Assembly (NCBI RefSeq): GCF_030695065.1
Contig: NZ_JAUYTR010000005.1
Coordinates: 227,806-291,805, forward strand
DNA from: Sediminibacterium sp.
Lineage (GTDB): Bacteria > Bacteroidota > Bacteroidia > Chitinophagales > Chitinophagaceae
Direction: 5' to 3'
DNA: 64,000 nt
Shown: piece by piece, positions 1-9,096 of the stretch
Layout: every line of letters begins with the position of its first letter
Position numbering within the stretch: position 1 is the first letter of the stretch
Program-made: the position numbers and the translations under genes
Notes under the pieces: generated by a model
Databases searched by the model: none
The model's input: only the letters and a program-made list of their open reading frames with translations
What the model was told of the DNA's origin: nothing

Positions 1-561
1 TCGGAAACTTTTGTCAAAAATTATGATGGCAACACTATTGAATTAAGCAATGGGAATAGCTTAAAATCTAAGACCGTTATTTGGGCGGCAGGGGTGATAG
101 GCAATGCTGTAAACGGACTTGACAGCAATGCTAAAAAACAAGGAAACAGAATTGCAGTTAACAGAACCAACTTAGTTGAAGGTTGTCTAACTATTTATGC
201 AATTGGAGATATTGCTTTAATGGAGACTCCCAAGTACCCAAAGGGACATCCGCAATTAGCCAATGTAGCAATTAATCAAGCGAAGAACTTGGCAAAAAAT
301 CTGAAACGTCAAGCGAATAATACTACTCAAAAAGAATTTGAGTATACAGACCTCGGATCTATGGCCACCATTGGTCGGAACAAAGCAGTAGTAGATTTAC
401 CCTTTTACCATTTCAAAGGATATTTTGCCTGGTTAGTTTGGATGTTCTTACACTTGATGCTTATTCTAAGCGTAAGAAACAAACTCATCATTTTTATTAA
501 TTGGGTTTGGGCCTATTTTACTAAAGACACATCGCTTAGATTGATATTGAAACAGAAATAA
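1..561 (+). CDS. Type II NADH:quinone oxidoreductase, C-terminal part (open at window start)
   Basis: The reading frame is open from base 1, so the N-terminal half lies outside the window; 186 residues remain. The visible part matches the end of a single-subunit flavoprotein NADH dehydrogenase (NDH-2): a TVIWAAGV strand that closes a Rossmann fold, then AIGDIA, the typical FAD-contacting segment, followed by GHPQLANVAINQA. After this comes an amphipathic or hydrophobic C-terminal stretch (YFAWLVWMFLHLMLI), which in this family attaches the enzyme to the inner leaflet of the cytoplasmic membrane. It would pass electrons from NADH to quinone without pumping protons. An internal ATG at 94 is not the start, because conserved residues precede it in frame. 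Confidence 0.85.
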   Translation, partial: SETFVKNYDGNTIELSNGNSLKSKTVIWAAGVIGNAVNGLDSNAKKQGNRIAVNRTNLVEGCLTIYAIGDIALMETPKYPKGHPQLANVAINQAKNLAKNLKRQANNTTQKEFEYTDLGSMATIGRNKAVVDLPFYHFKGYFAWLVWMFLHLMLILSVRNKLIIFINWVWAYFTKDTSLRLILKQK

Positions 562-614
562 ACCACTTACGCCGAATACCTTAAATTCGCATTTTTAACC
601 ATCGTTGCTTTACT

Positions 615-3029
615 ATGACTATCAGTTACAATTGGCTTTGTGAATATTTACCGGATGCAATAGAACCCGCTCAATTGTCTAAAATCCTTACGTCTATTGG
701 TTTAGAAGTAGAGAGTTTAGCGCAATATGAAAAAATTAAGGGCGGATTAGCGGGCGTGGTAATAGGAGAGGTATTGACTTGTGAGCAGCACCCTAATGCT
801 GATAAACTAAAATTGACCACCATCAATATTGGTAAAGAAGCACCATTGAAAGTAGTTTGTGGCGCAGCCAATGTTGCAGTAGAACAAAAAGTAGCTGTGG
901 CAACGGTGGGAGCAACCATCTATCCAATGACAGGTGAACCCATGACCATGAAAGCCGCTAAGATCAGGGGCGAAGAAAGCCAGGGAATGATTTGTGCAGA
1001 AGATGAACTAGGATTGGGTTACAGCCACGATGGCATTTTGGTATTGCCCAACCACTTAACGCCAGGAACCCCTGCAGCAGCATACTTTAAACCTTATTCA
1101 GACTATATTTTTGAAATTGGGCTTACCCCTAATCGCATGGATGCCATGAGTCATTTAGGGGTTGCGCGTGATGTTGCTGCTTACTTAACGCACCATCAAA
1201 AAGAAACCCGCGTTAAACAACCATATGCCAATGGATTCAAAGCCGATAACAATGATGCACCCATAAAAGTAACTGTAGAAAACACCAATGATTGCCCAAG
1301 GTATGCGGGTGTAACTATTTCAGGTGTTACCGTTGCACCTTCCCCTGAATGGTTGGTGAATAAGCTAACAGCCATTGGCGTAAGAAGTATTAATAATATT
1401 GTAGACGTCACCAATTATATTTTACACGAAACTGGGCAACCCTTACACGCTTTCGATTTGAAGGCTGTAACTGGCAATGAAATCATCGTAAAAAATGTAG
1501 CAACAGGTACAAAATTTACTACCCTAGACGATAAAGAAAGAAGTTTACACGCAGAAGATTTGATGATTTGCAATGCCAATGAAAGCATGTGTATTGCAGG
1601 TGTTTTCGGCGGAAGCAAGAGCGGCGTAAACAATGAAACCACCGCCATCTTTTTAGAAAGTGCCTGTTTTCATTCCACTACCATTCGCAAAACTTCTATG
1701 CGCCATGGGTTAAGAACCGATGCTGCTACTCGCTTTGAGAAGGGGATTGATATTTCAAACACAGCAAATGTGCTAAAGCGTGCTGCATTGCTTATAAAAG
1801 AAGTTGCAGGCGGAACCATTTCTTGTGACCTTATAGATGTTTACCCTAACCCTAAACCAAAAACAACGGTAACCATTAAAAATCACTATCTCAAAAAGTT
1901 AAGTGGTAAGAATTATCATGCCGATAAAGTGAAGCGAATTTTAACTTCATTGGGTTTTGAAATAGCCAAAGAAGGATTAGACGAGCTAATGGTTGAAGTA
2001 CCCTACAGCAAGCCAGACATCAGTATTCCAGCCGATTTAGTGGAAGAAATTTTACGCATAGATGGGTTAGACAATGTAGAAATTCCTACGATGATCAGCA
2101 TCAGTCCTTCAGTAGAAAAATTGGGCATCAAAGAAAACTTAAAAGAAAAAATTGCTTATTTCTTAGTTGGTAAAGGGTACACAGAAATATTAACCAATTC
2201 AATTACGAATAGTAAATATTTTGACGAAGCGCATTCGGGCAATGTGGTTAAAATGATGAATAATTTGAGCGCAGAATTAGACGCAATGCGCCCATCTATG
2301 TTAGAGAGTGGATTAGAAACTATTGCTTATAATGTGAATAGAAGAAATACCAATTTGCAATTATTTGAATTTGGTAAAACGTATTTAGTAGACGGCGAAG
2401 GCTTTAAGGAAGAAGAACATTTTTGCATTTTTGCAACAGGCAATAGTGCAGAACAAGGTTGGAGAAACAAAACAACACCTATAGATTTTTATAGTATGAA
2501 AGGACTAGCTACTGCAGTTTTACAGTGGTGTGGACTACAACATATTTGCATGGAAGAATCAGCTGAAATAGCCGACACCGTTGTTATATACGCGAACAAG
2601 CAATTACTGGGTACATTACAAATGGTAGGCAAAAACAAATTGAATCAATTTGATTTAAAGCAGCCTGTTTATATGCTTGATCTTCCATTTGCCAATTTGG
2701 TAAAAGCGGTACAGAAAATAAAAGTGGTATACAAAGAAGTCAATAAGTTTCCAGCTGTACAACGAGACTTAGCATTGGTGGTAAACAAACAAACCCGATT
2801 TGAGCAAATTGAAAAAGCGGTGCAAGGGCTTAAAATAAACAAGCTTCAACAGATGAATTTGTTTGATGTGTTCGAAAGTGATAAACTCGGTGCCGATAAA
2901 AAATCAATGGCTGTTAATTTCACTTTTTCAGACGATACCAAAACATTGACCGATCATGAAATTGATGCAATGATGAATAAATTGATCAAATGTTTTGAAA
3001 AGGAAATTAATGCTGAAATCAGAAAATAA
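615..3029 (+). CDS. pheT: Phenylalanine--tRNA ligase beta subunit
   Basis: 804 residues, the usual length for bacterial PheT. The N-terminal tRNA-binding (EMAP/OB-fold) domain is visible around residues 40-155 (GVVIGEVLTCEQHPNADKLK). B3/B4 editing-domain sequence follows (DVTNYILHETGQPLHAFD), then the B5 domain and the catalytic-like core, and the C-terminal anticodon-binding FDX domain with the KFPAVQRDLALVV motif near residue 705. With PheS, encoded elsewhere, it charges tRNA-Phe in the cytoplasm. It starts at ATG 615, 53 bases after the NDH-2 stop, and is followed after 16 bases by a small coiled-coil gene and zapA. The order pheT, coiled-coil gene, zapA, rny is common in Bacteroidota. Confidence 0.97.
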   Translation: MTISYNWLCEYLPDAIEPAQLSKILTSIGLEVESLAQYEKIKGGLAGVVIGEVLTCEQHPNADKLKLTTINIGKEAPLKVVCGAANVAVEQKVAVATVGATIYPMTGEPMTMKAAKIRGEESQGMICAEDELGLGYSHDGILVLPNHLTPGTPAAAYFKPYSDYIFEIGLTPNRMDAMSHLGVARDVAAYLTHHQKETRVKQPYANGFKADNNDAPIKVTVENTNDCPRYAGVTISGVTVAPSPEWLVNKLTAIGVRSINNIVDVTNYILHETGQPLHAFDLKAVTGNEIIVKNVATGTKFTTLDDKERSLHAEDLMICNANESMCIAGVFGGSKSGVNNETTAIFLESACFHSTTIRKTSMRHGLRTDAATRFEKGIDISNTANVLKRAALLIKEVAGGTISCDLIDVYPNPKPKTTVTIKNHYLKKLSGKNYHADKVKRILTSLGFEIAKEGLDELMVEVPYSKPDISIPADLVEEILRIDGLDNVEIPTMISISPSVEKLGIKENLKEKIAYFLVGKGYTEILTNSITNSKYFDEAHSGNVVKMMNNLSAELDAMRPSMLESGLETIAYNVNRRNTNLQLFEFGKTYLVDGEGFKEEEHFCIFATGNSAEQGWRNKTTPIDFYSMKGLATAVLQWCGLQHICMEESAEIADTVVIYANKQLLGTLQMVGKNKLNQFDLKQPVYMLDLPFANLVKAVQKIKVVYKEVNKFPAVQRDLALVVNKQTRFEQIEKAVQGLKINKLQQMNLFDVFESDKLGADKKSMAVNFTFSDDTKTLTDHEIDAMMNKLIKCFEKEINAEIRK

Positions 3030-3045
3030 CGTCTAATTTTTGACT

Positions 3046-3333
3046 ATGGCTCTGTTGAATGAACATATAACTGAATTGCAAGAAAAACTGCAAGTATTGT
3101 TGAAAGCTTATCGCCAGGTTCAAAAAGAGAACCAGCGACTAGAAAAAGAGTTGAGCAATATTCAACAGTTGCAAGCGAGTAATACAGCCACATTAAGTGT
3201 ATTGGAACAAAAATTAGCAGCGGCCAGAATGAGTTCAGGCAGCTGGGATCCGGAAGAAAAACTCAAATTGCAAAAACAAATAGATACCTATCTTAAAGAA
3301 ATAGATAAATGCCTGGCGTTGCTGCACGCTTAA
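3046..3333 (+). CDS. Small coiled-coil protein upstream of zapA
   Basis: A 95-residue protein, almost wholly predicted coiled coil: residues 5-60 are rich in Leu, Glu, Lys and Gln with heptad spacing, and a second charged helix covers about 70-95. It has no signal peptide or membrane segment. ATG 3046 is preferred over an in-frame TTG six bases upstream. It lies 16 bases after pheT and 4 bases before zapA, so the three are probably co-transcribed. Its place beside zapA and its ZapB-like size and coiled coil suggest a cell-division accessory role, but this rests on position and shape only; no family motif was recognised. Confidence 0.75.
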   Translation: MALLNEHITELQEKLQVLLKAYRQVQKENQRLEKELSNIQQLQASNTATLSVLEQKLAAARMSSGSWDPEEKLKLQKQIDTYLKEIDKCLALLHA

Positions 3334-3337
3334 TACC

Positions 3338-3634
3338 ATGTCTGAATTAATACCCGTAAATATTGTTGTTGCCGACCGGAACTACCGCTTAAAAATTGAA
3401 GCGGAAGACGAAGAAATGGTGCGCAAAACAGCCCAAACCATCAACGAAAAAATTGCCCAATTCAAAACTGATTTTGCGGGCAAAGACACACAGGACTATT
3501 TGGCCATGGTTTTGCTTTGGTTTGCTACCGAGCAAAAAGACAATGCTAAACTGGCTTTACTGGCCGATGAAACTTCCAAACAAATTAAAGAACTGGCTCA
3601 ATCCATTGATAAAGCATTGGAAGATCACCCCTAA
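3338..3634 (+). CDS. zapA: Cell division protein ZapA
   Basis: 98 residues, standard for ZapA. The N-terminal part (IPVNIVVADRNYRLKI) is the ZapA strand domain and the rest is helical with a C-terminal coiled coil (residues about 55-98, LLADETSKQIKELAQSIDKAL). ZapA binds FtsZ and cross-links protofilaments at the division ring in the cytoplasm. It follows the coiled-coil gene by 4 bases. An overlapping ORF in another frame (3396-3644) is a composition shadow. The 127 bases between zapA and rny carry no RNA gene that could be recognised, only a weak promoter-like TATCTTCG at about 3672-3679. Confidence 0.9.
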   Translation: MSELIPVNIVVADRNYRLKIEAEDEEMVRKTAQTINEKIAQFKTDFAGKDTQDYLAMVLLWFATEQKDNAKLALLADETSKQIKELAQSIDKALEDHP

Positions 3635-3761
3635 TTTACCTTAGTACTCAAAAATCTCCTATCTTCTTGTTATCTTCGTAGCAAGTCAATTACTTATTAT
3701 ATATAAATGAGATTTGATCTGTTAAATAGAATTGTGAACGTTTTAAACCCTTGCCAAGAAC

Positions 3762-5327
3762 ATGGATCCAATAATTATTTCCATCATATCAGCTGTAGTA
3801 GCCCTAGTAGCGGGTGTTGTAGCGGGTAAAGTCATTTTTGCAAAAAACACCCAAAAACAAGTAGAAGACGCCGAATTACAGGCGCAAACCATTTTAAAAG
3901 AAGCAGAACTAAGAGCAGAAACCGTAAAAAAGGAGAAGCAATTAGAAGCAAAAGAAAGGTTTGTACAATTAAAATCGGAGTATGAGCGCGATGTGAACGA
4001 GCGCAATCGCAAAATTGGCGAAGTAGAAAATCGCATTAAGCAGAAAGAGATTACCATCAACCAAAAGGAAGCCAGCATTGAAAAGCAGGTGAAAGAAAAC
4101 GATGCTATCAAAGAAAATTTGAACCGTCAGATTGAGTTGGTGAATATCAAAAGAACTGAATTAGAGAAGCACCAAGAAGAGCATATCCGCCGATTAGAAA
4201 AAGTGGCTGGCTTAACTGCTGAAGACGCTAAAGCCCAGTTAATTGAAAGCTTGAAGCAAGAAGCGCACACACAGGCATTGGCATTACAACAAGAAATTAT
4301 TGAAGACGCCAAGCAAAAAGCCAATAAAGAAGCCCGCAAGATTGTTATTCAGTCTATACAGCGTACCGCTGCGGAGCATACCATTGAAAATACGGTGACC
4401 GTTTTCAACTTAGAAACCGACGAAATAAAAGGTCAAATCATTGGTAGAGAAGGTCGTAATATCCGCGCCATTGAAGCCGCTACTGGGGTTGATTTAATTG
4501 TGGATGATACGCCGGAAGCCATTATACTCAGCAGTTTTGATCCACTAAGAAGAGAAATTGCCCGCTTGAGTTTACAGCGCTTGGTATCCGATGGACGTAT
4601 TCACCCTGCACGTATTGAAGAAGTGGTAGAAAAAACCCGTCGTCAATTAGAAGACCAGGTAATGGAAATTGGAGAGCGCACCGTAATAGAAATGGGCATC
4701 CATGGTTTACACAAAGAGTTAATTAGAATTGTAGGTAAAATGCGTTTCCGTTCTTCTTACGGCCAAAACCTATTGATGCATAGCCGTGAAACAGCCAATT
4801 TATGTGGGATTATGGCCTCCGAGTTAGGCATGAACCCTAAACTGGCTAAAAGAGCGGGATTATTGCACGATATAGGCAAGGTTCCTGACGAAGAAACCGA
4901 ATTAAGCCACGCCTTATTAGGGGCTAAATTGGCCGAGAAATATGGCGAAAACCCTGCGGTAGTAAACGCAATTGGGGCTCACCACGACGAAATGGAAATG
5001 TTGTACGTGATTTCTCCGATTGTTCAGGCTTGTGATGCTATCAGTGGTGCAAGACCGGGTGCTAGAAGGGAAATTATGCAGCAATACCTGCAAAGAATCA
5101 AAGATTTAGAGAACCTAGCATTGGCTTACCAAGGGGTAGAGAAAGCGTATGCAATTCAAGCAGGACGTGAGTTACGCGTGATTGTAGAAGCAGATAAAGT
5201 AAGCGATGTAGACAGCGATAAACTCAGTTTTGAAATAGCACAAAAAATACAAACAGAAATGACCTATCCAGGTCAAATTAGGGTGACGGTAATTAGGGAA
5301 AAGAGGGCTGTAAACGTAGCTCGATAG
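3762..5327 (+). CDS. rny: Ribonuclease Y
   Basis: 521 residues with the full RNase Y layout. One N-terminal transmembrane helix (residues about 4-24), a long charged coiled coil (about 25-200), a KH domain with the [11 protein letters not shown] segment near 230, and an HD domain with LLHDIGK (H369, D370) and a downstream AHHDE. The enzyme is a membrane-anchored endoribonuclease that starts mRNA decay. It starts at ATG 3762. No terminator lies between it and rplS, but rplS has its own promoter. A minus-strand ORF at 3743-4111 is antisense to the coiled-coil region and is a shadow. Confidence 0.95.
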   Translation: MDPIIISIISAVVALVAGVVAGKVIFAKNTQKQVEDAELQAQTILKEAELRAETVKKEKQLEAKERFVQLKSEYERDVNERNRKIGEVENRIKQKEITINQKEASIEKQVKENDAIKENLNRQIELVNIKRTELEKHQEEHIRRLEKVAGLTAEDAKAQLIESLKQEAHTQALALQQEIIEDAKQKANKEARKIVIQSIQRTAAEHTIENTVTVFNLETDEIKGQIIGREGRNIRAIEAATGVDLIVDDTPEAIILSSFDPLRREIARLSLQRLVSDGRIHPARIEEVVEKTRRQLEDQVMEIGERTVIEMGIHGLHKELIRIVGKMRFRSSYGQNLLMHSRETANLCGIMASELGMNPKLAKRAGLLHDIGKVPDEETELSHALLGAKLAEKYGENPAVVNAIGAHHDEMEMLYVISPIVQACDAISGARPGARREIMQQYLQRIKDLENLALAYQGVEKAYAIQAGRELRVIVEADKVSDVDSDKLSFEIAQKIQTEMTYPGQIRVTVIREKRAVNVAR

Positions 5328-5341
5328 AAAATTCATGAAAA

Positions 5342-5374
5342 TTTGCATTTTTTAAAATATTCCCATTACCTTTG
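5342..5374 (+). promoter_or_regulatory. Bacteroidota-type promoter of rplS
   Basis: A -33 TTTG at 5342-5345 is followed after 21 bases by a perfect -7 box TACCTTTG at 5367-5374. This matches the Bacteroidota housekeeping consensus TTTG / TAnnTTTG. It predicts a start site near 5380 and a leader of roughly 17 bases before the rplS ATG at 5397. Confidence 0.75.
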
Positions 5375-5396
5375 CCGTCCGATAAAAATAAATGTT

Positions 5397-5747
5397 ATGC
5401 AGGCAGCAGTACAGTTTGTTCACGAACAATTGACCACGAAAAGAGAATTACCTAGCTTCAAAGCTGGTGATAATATTACCGTTAACTATAAGATTGTAGA
5501 GGGTGGTAAAGAGCGTATCCAGTCTTTCCGCGGAGATGTTATTAAACTACAAGGTGTAGGAGCTACTGCTTCATTTACCGTACGTAAAATCTCTGATGGT
5601 GTAGGTGTTGAGCGTTTGTTCCCCATCCAATCTCCAAATATTGAGTCAGTTATCTTAAACAAAAAAGGTAAAGTACGTCGTGCGAAGTTGTTTTACCTAC
5701 GTGAAAGAAGCGGTAAAAGTGCTCGTATTAAAGAAAAACGTTTCTAG
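5397..5747 (+). CDS. rplS: 50S ribosomal protein L19
   Basis: 116 residues, the normal length for L19, with family sequence throughout (FKAGDNITVNYKIVEG, GVGVERLFPIQSP, RAKLFYLRERSGK). L19 sits at the interface between the 30S and 50S subunits. The frame is open further upstream to 5343, but that extension would cover the promoter and has no L19 similarity, so ATG 5397 is chosen. A strong terminator follows, making this a single-gene unit. Confidence 0.96.
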   Translation: MQAAVQFVHEQLTTKRELPSFKAGDNITVNYKIVEGGKERIQSFRGDVIKLQGVGATASFTVRKISDGVGVERLFPIQSPNIESVILNKKGKVRRAKLFYLRERSGKSARIKEKRF

Positions 5748-5765
5748 TAGAACGATAAATTATAT

Positions 5766-5800
5766 AAAAAAGCGTCCCGAATTATCGAGGCGCTTTTTTT
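5766..5800 (+). terminator. Rho-independent terminator after rplS
   Basis: AAAAAGCG at 5766-5773 pairs perfectly with CGCTTTTT at 5791-5798. The stem continues inward (one mismatch) to a four-base ATTA loop and ends in a T run. It begins 18 bases after the rplS stop. Confidence 0.9.
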
Positions 5801-5853
5801 ATTGGGTTTGTGGTACAGTTTTGCCTTAACTTTACGGCATTAAATAATATACT

Positions 5854-6042
5854 ATGGGAAGTTTAGGTTTTCAGGAATTACTGATCATTGGTATCGTAGT
5901 CCTAGTTTTATTTGGTGGAAGAAAAATTCCTGAGTTCATGAGAGGTCTTGGTAAAGGTATCCGTGAATTTAACGACGCCAAGAATAACGTGAAGAAAGAA
6001 TTAGAAGAAGGCATTAAGGAAAAAGACAGCACAACCGCGTAA
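5854..6042 (+). CDS. tatA: Twin-arginine translocase subunit TatA/TatE
   Basis: 62 residues. The N-terminal transmembrane helix (about 5-20, [16 protein letters not shown]) ends in the FGGRKIPE hinge diagnostic of TatA, followed by an amphipathic helix and a charged tail. TatA polymerises to form the translocation path for folded proteins across the inner membrane; TatC is not in the window. Its stop overlaps the gatA start by one base (TAATG at 6040-6044). A likely Tat client, the DUF1501 protein at 21244-22818, lies in the same window. Confidence 0.93.
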   Translation: MGSLGFQELLIIGIVVLVLFGGRKIPEFMRGLGKGIREFNDAKNNVKKELEEGIKEKDSTTA

Positions 6043-7478
6043 TGTTTGGTTTTACTACAATCAAAGCATTTCATACTGCATTGCAAAACGGCCAAACCAC
6101 TTGTGTGGAGGCCGTTCTTTTTTATACTAAGGCCATTGCTCAAAATGCTCACTTAAATGCGTTTTTAGAAGTTTACGAAACCGAAGCAGTAGAAAGAGCA
6201 AAGCAGTTAGATGCTGCAGCAGCCAATGGTGTGCTTGCAGGCCCATTACACGGTGTGGTAGTGGGACTAAAAGATGTGATTGCCCATAAAGGGCATACAC
6301 TTACTGCCAGCTCAAAAATGTTGGGCACTTTTGAGTCCGTTTACAACGCCACTGTTACCGAAAAATTATTAGCCGCCGGAGCCATTATTATTGGCCGTCA
6401 AAACTGCGATGAATTTGCCATGGGCAGCAGCAATGAAAATTCTGCATACGGCCCTGTTTGCAATGCAGCAGATACCAATAAAGTTTCCGGAGGCTCTTCA
6501 GGGGGATCAGCAGTTGCTGTGCAAGCAGGACTCTGCATGATTAGCTTGGGCAGCGATACTGGCGGCTCTGTAAGACAGCCAGCAGATTTTTGTGGCGTAG
6601 TGGGTATTAAACCCAGCTACGGAAGAATCTCGAGATATGGGTTAATTGCTTATGCTTCTTCCTTTGATCAGATTGGAATTTTTTCTACCACTGTGGAAGA
6701 TACCGCATTGGTATTAGAAGTAATTGCCGGTGCTGATGAATATGATAGCACGGTTTCTCAGCGGCCTGTAGAACCATACAGTAGCGCTATTGTAGCACCC
6801 GAAAAAAAATACAGATTAGCCTATTTTAAAGAAGCATTAAATCATCCTTCTTTAGATGCAGCAATACAAGAACAAACTTTCTCCTTTATAAAAAGTATGC
6901 AAGCAGCAGGGCATACAGTAGAAGCCATTGATTTTAATTTACTCGAATACGTAGTGCCCACTTATTATGTATTAACCACTGCAGAAGCATCTAGTAATTT
7001 ATCTAGATACGATGGAGTACGCTTTGGTCATAGAACAAACAAAGTAGGAATTGATTTAACCGAAATGTACAAAGCTTCTCGCTCAGAAGGTTTTGGAGAG
7101 GAAGTAAAAAGAAGAATTTTACTAGGCACATTTGTATTGAGTGAGGGATTTTTTGATGCTTATTTTACGAAAGCCCAACAAGTTCGACAACTACTGAAAC
7201 AACGAACTGATGCTATTTTCGGCGAATACGATGCCATCCTTTCTCCTACTGTTCCATCAACTGCATTTACGATTGGCGCAAAATCGGATGATCCTATTGA
7301 AATGTTCTTGGCAGATATTTATACCGTATATCCAAACTTAGTGGGCATACCTGCTATTTCCATTCCTTTGTTTACGCATCCCAATGGAATGCCATTTGGT
7401 TTGCAACTTATGACGCGTTCTTTTGATGAAATGAATCTATTGCAATTGAGTGCTCAATTGATGGAACTAAAACCATGA
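6042..7478 (+). CDS. gatA: Aspartyl/glutamyl-tRNA amidotransferase subunit A
   Basis: 478 residues, usual GatA length, amidase-signature family. The Ser-cis-Ser-Lys triad is visible: K77 in GLKDVIAHKG, the cis-Ser in GGSSGGS (150-156) and the nucleophile S176 in DTGGS. With GatB and GatC, which are not in this window, it converts Glu-tRNA(Gln) and/or Asp-tRNA(Asn) to the amidated forms by releasing ammonia from glutamine. The start overlaps tatA by one base and the end overlaps the next gene by four bases (ATGA), so tatA, gatA and the transglycosylase are probably translationally coupled. Confidence 0.94.
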   Translation: MFGFTTIKAFHTALQNGQTTCVEAVLFYTKAIAQNAHLNAFLEVYETEAVERAKQLDAAAANGVLAGPLHGVVVGLKDVIAHKGHTLTASSKMLGTFESVYNATVTEKLLAAGAIIIGRQNCDEFAMGSSNENSAYGPVCNAADTNKVSGGSSGGSAVAVQAGLCMISLGSDTGGSVRQPADFCGVVGIKPSYGRISRYGLIAYASSFDQIGIFSTTVEDTALVLEVIAGADEYDSTVSQRPVEPYSSAIVAPEKKYRLAYFKEALNHPSLDAAIQEQTFSFIKSMQAAGHTVEAIDFNLLEYVVPTYYVLTTAEASSNLSRYDGVRFGHRTNKVGIDLTEMYKASRSEGFGEEVKRRILLGTFVLSEGFFDAYFTKAQQVRQLLKQRTDAIFGEYDAILSPTVPSTAFTIGAKSDDPIEMFLADIYTVYPNLVGIPAISIPLFTHPNGMPFGLQLMTRSFDEMNLLQLSAQLMELKP

Positions 7479-8497
7479 AAAACTGCCATTATAATCCAAC
7501 TATAAAAAATCTATTGCGCATATTTATACAAGCAATATTAGTAGGATTATGCATGCTCCCAAACACTAGTGCTCATGCACAAAAAGACAGTACGACCGAT
7601 AAGTTTGGTTTTAAATCGCTCTTCAAAAACAAGTTTGATGCATCCAAGCCTTATGCCGCACAACTCAATCCCAGGGCGGTTTCCTTTGTACAAGAATACA
7701 TGCGAAAGCATACCAAGTCTTTAGAAAAAATGAAGTTGTGGGGCAAGCCCTATTTTGATTTGTATGATGCCGTATTGGTGCAATATGGGATTCCTAAAGA
7801 AATGAAATACCTCAGTGTAATTGAAAGTAATTTAGGCGCAGGGGTTGTATCCTGGGCAGGCGCAGCAGGCCCTTGGCAAATCATGGACTTTGAAGCAAAG
7901 CGTTTTGGTTTAAGTGTGCGCAACCCCGATGAGCGAATGGATTACAACAAGAGTACCCATGTTGCAGCAAAAATAATGCGTGAATTATTTGCACAATTTA
8001 ACGATTGGTTATTGGTAGTAGCAGGTTACAATGGAGGCGCAGGAAGGGTTAGACAAGCCATCAAAAAAACAGGCAGCAGCAATTTCTGGCAATTGCAATA
8101 CCATTTGCCCGAAGAAACGCGCAACCATGTAAAGAAATTTATTGCAACGCATTATGTAATGGAAGGTGGAGGAGGATGGACCACCATGACGGCTGCTGAA
8201 ACCAAATACCAGAAAGAGAATACCCCACAAAACGGAAATACTGCATTATTAAGCGCAGAAGAATTGGCCAACTCTACAGAAATAAAAATTACTGGCAGGT
8301 ATCAATCATTGGTAATAGCCAATGAGCTAAGTTTAGATATACAACAATTTAATAAATGGAATCCCGGATTTGAAAAGTCTTTGTCTGCGGGAAAAGAATA
8401 CCCTATGCGCTTACCAAAAGATAAGGCAGTACTATTTGAAGCAAAAAAACAAGCCCTGTTGGCAGCATCATTGCGGGCTTTGCTACAGAACTTTTAG
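7475..8497 (+). CDS. Lytic murein transglycosylase (SLT domain)
   Basis: 340 residues. An N-terminal hydrophobic signal segment (about 10-36, ending in SAHAQ) directs export. The SLT/lysozyme-like domain spans about 95-230 with the catalytic Glu at E117 in VIESNL, the AGAAGPWQIM segment and VVAGYNGGAGRVRQA, as in MltD/Slt-type enzymes. About 270-325 resembles a degenerate LysM module (ANELSLDIQQFNKWNPGF). It would cleave peptidoglycan glycan strands in the periplasm, forming 1,6-anhydro ends. It overlaps gatA by four bases. Confidence 0.88.
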   Translation: MKNCHYNPTIKNLLRIFIQAILVGLCMLPNTSAHAQKDSTTDKFGFKSLFKNKFDASKPYAAQLNPRAVSFVQEYMRKHTKSLEKMKLWGKPYFDLYDAVLVQYGIPKEMKYLSVIESNLGAGVVSWAGAAGPWQIMDFEAKRFGLSVRNPDERMDYNKSTHVAAKIMRELFAQFNDWLLVVAGYNGGAGRVRQAIKKTGSSNFWQLQYHLPEETRNHVKKFIATHYVMEGGGGWTTMTAAETKYQKENTPQNGNTALLSAEELANSTEIKITGRYQSLVIANELSLDIQQFNKWNPGFEKSLSAGKEYPMRLPKDKAVLFEAKKQALLAASLRALLQNF

Positions 8498-8511
8498 CGT
8501 GTTGCTTTTAC

Positions 8512-8985
8512 TTAGTTCACCGCTTTGTCTGCACAACAACTGCTGGCAAATGCATCTGGCTTGGCTTTAAAGGCAAAACCCATTCCCAATATATACCCCA
8601 TTGCTTCGCGCAAAGCATCATTGCTTTTAAACATGGGGTTGGTATTAATGTCGGCATGCACTTCCATTTCAATTTGGTGCTCAATAAACAATGGGCAAAG
8701 TTCGTAGGCAATTTCAATGCTCTTGGCCACTTCAGTAAGCATTCTTTCTTTTAAATGATACCGCTGTTTGGTTTTTTCGTTGTGGATGTACATAAAGCCA
8801 CCACTGTGTTCGCGCAAGAAAACAATCACTGTGGCAAACTCAGTGTCTTCTCCTTTAACCTGGCTGTCGGTGCCAATACAAACTTTTAGTTTAGTGCCTT
8901 TTGCCGTTTCTTTTTTGATGGCTTCTTCTACCGCATCTTTAATGGGTAATACGATGTTTTCTCCATTGAATTTTCTCCAACGCAT
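8512..8985 (-). CDS. RNase H-like YkuK family protein (DUF458)
   Basis: 157 residues. The CIGTDSQV motif near residue 40 and the later EMEVHADIN segment (about 110) give the acidic residues expected of an RNase H-like fold, as in the YkuK/DUF458 family. The biological role of that family is not established. The gene converges on the transglycosylase (14 bases between stops) and is divergent from the ABC exporter. The C-terminal SSCCADKAVN tail has paired cysteines. Start at 8985 gives MRWRKFNG; no alternative start fits better. Confidence 0.8.
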   Translation of the reverse strand: MRWRKFNGENIVLPIKDAVEEAIKKETAKGTKLKVCIGTDSQVKGEDTEFATVIVFLREHSGGFMYIHNEKTKQRYHLKERMLTEVAKSIEIAYELCPLFIEHQIEMEVHADINTNPMFKSNDALREAMGYILGMGFAFKAKPDAFASSCCADKAVN

Positions 8986-9080
8986 AAAATAGGGTTTTTT
9001 GAAGTTACCAACTAAAAGCCCTAATTACCGCAAATCCATATCATCTTATTATTAACAGTGGTGGATAATGCCCCAAATGG

Positions 9081-9088
9081 TAACTTTG
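9081..9088 (+). promoter_or_regulatory. TAnnTTTG -7 box just upstream of the ABC exporter
   Basis: TAACTTTG at 9081-9088 is a perfect Bacteroidota -7 box, 8 bases before ATG 9097. The start site would fall a few bases before the ATG, giving an almost leaderless mRNA, and it argues against the GTG codons at 9058/9061 as starts. No clear TTTG lies at the -33 position. Confidence 0.5.
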
Positions 9089-9096
9089 TCCCTACC

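Noticed and set aside
3635..3761. 6S or other structural RNA between zapA and rny
   Set aside because: Only 127 bases, AT-rich, without a convincing long stem or conserved blocks.
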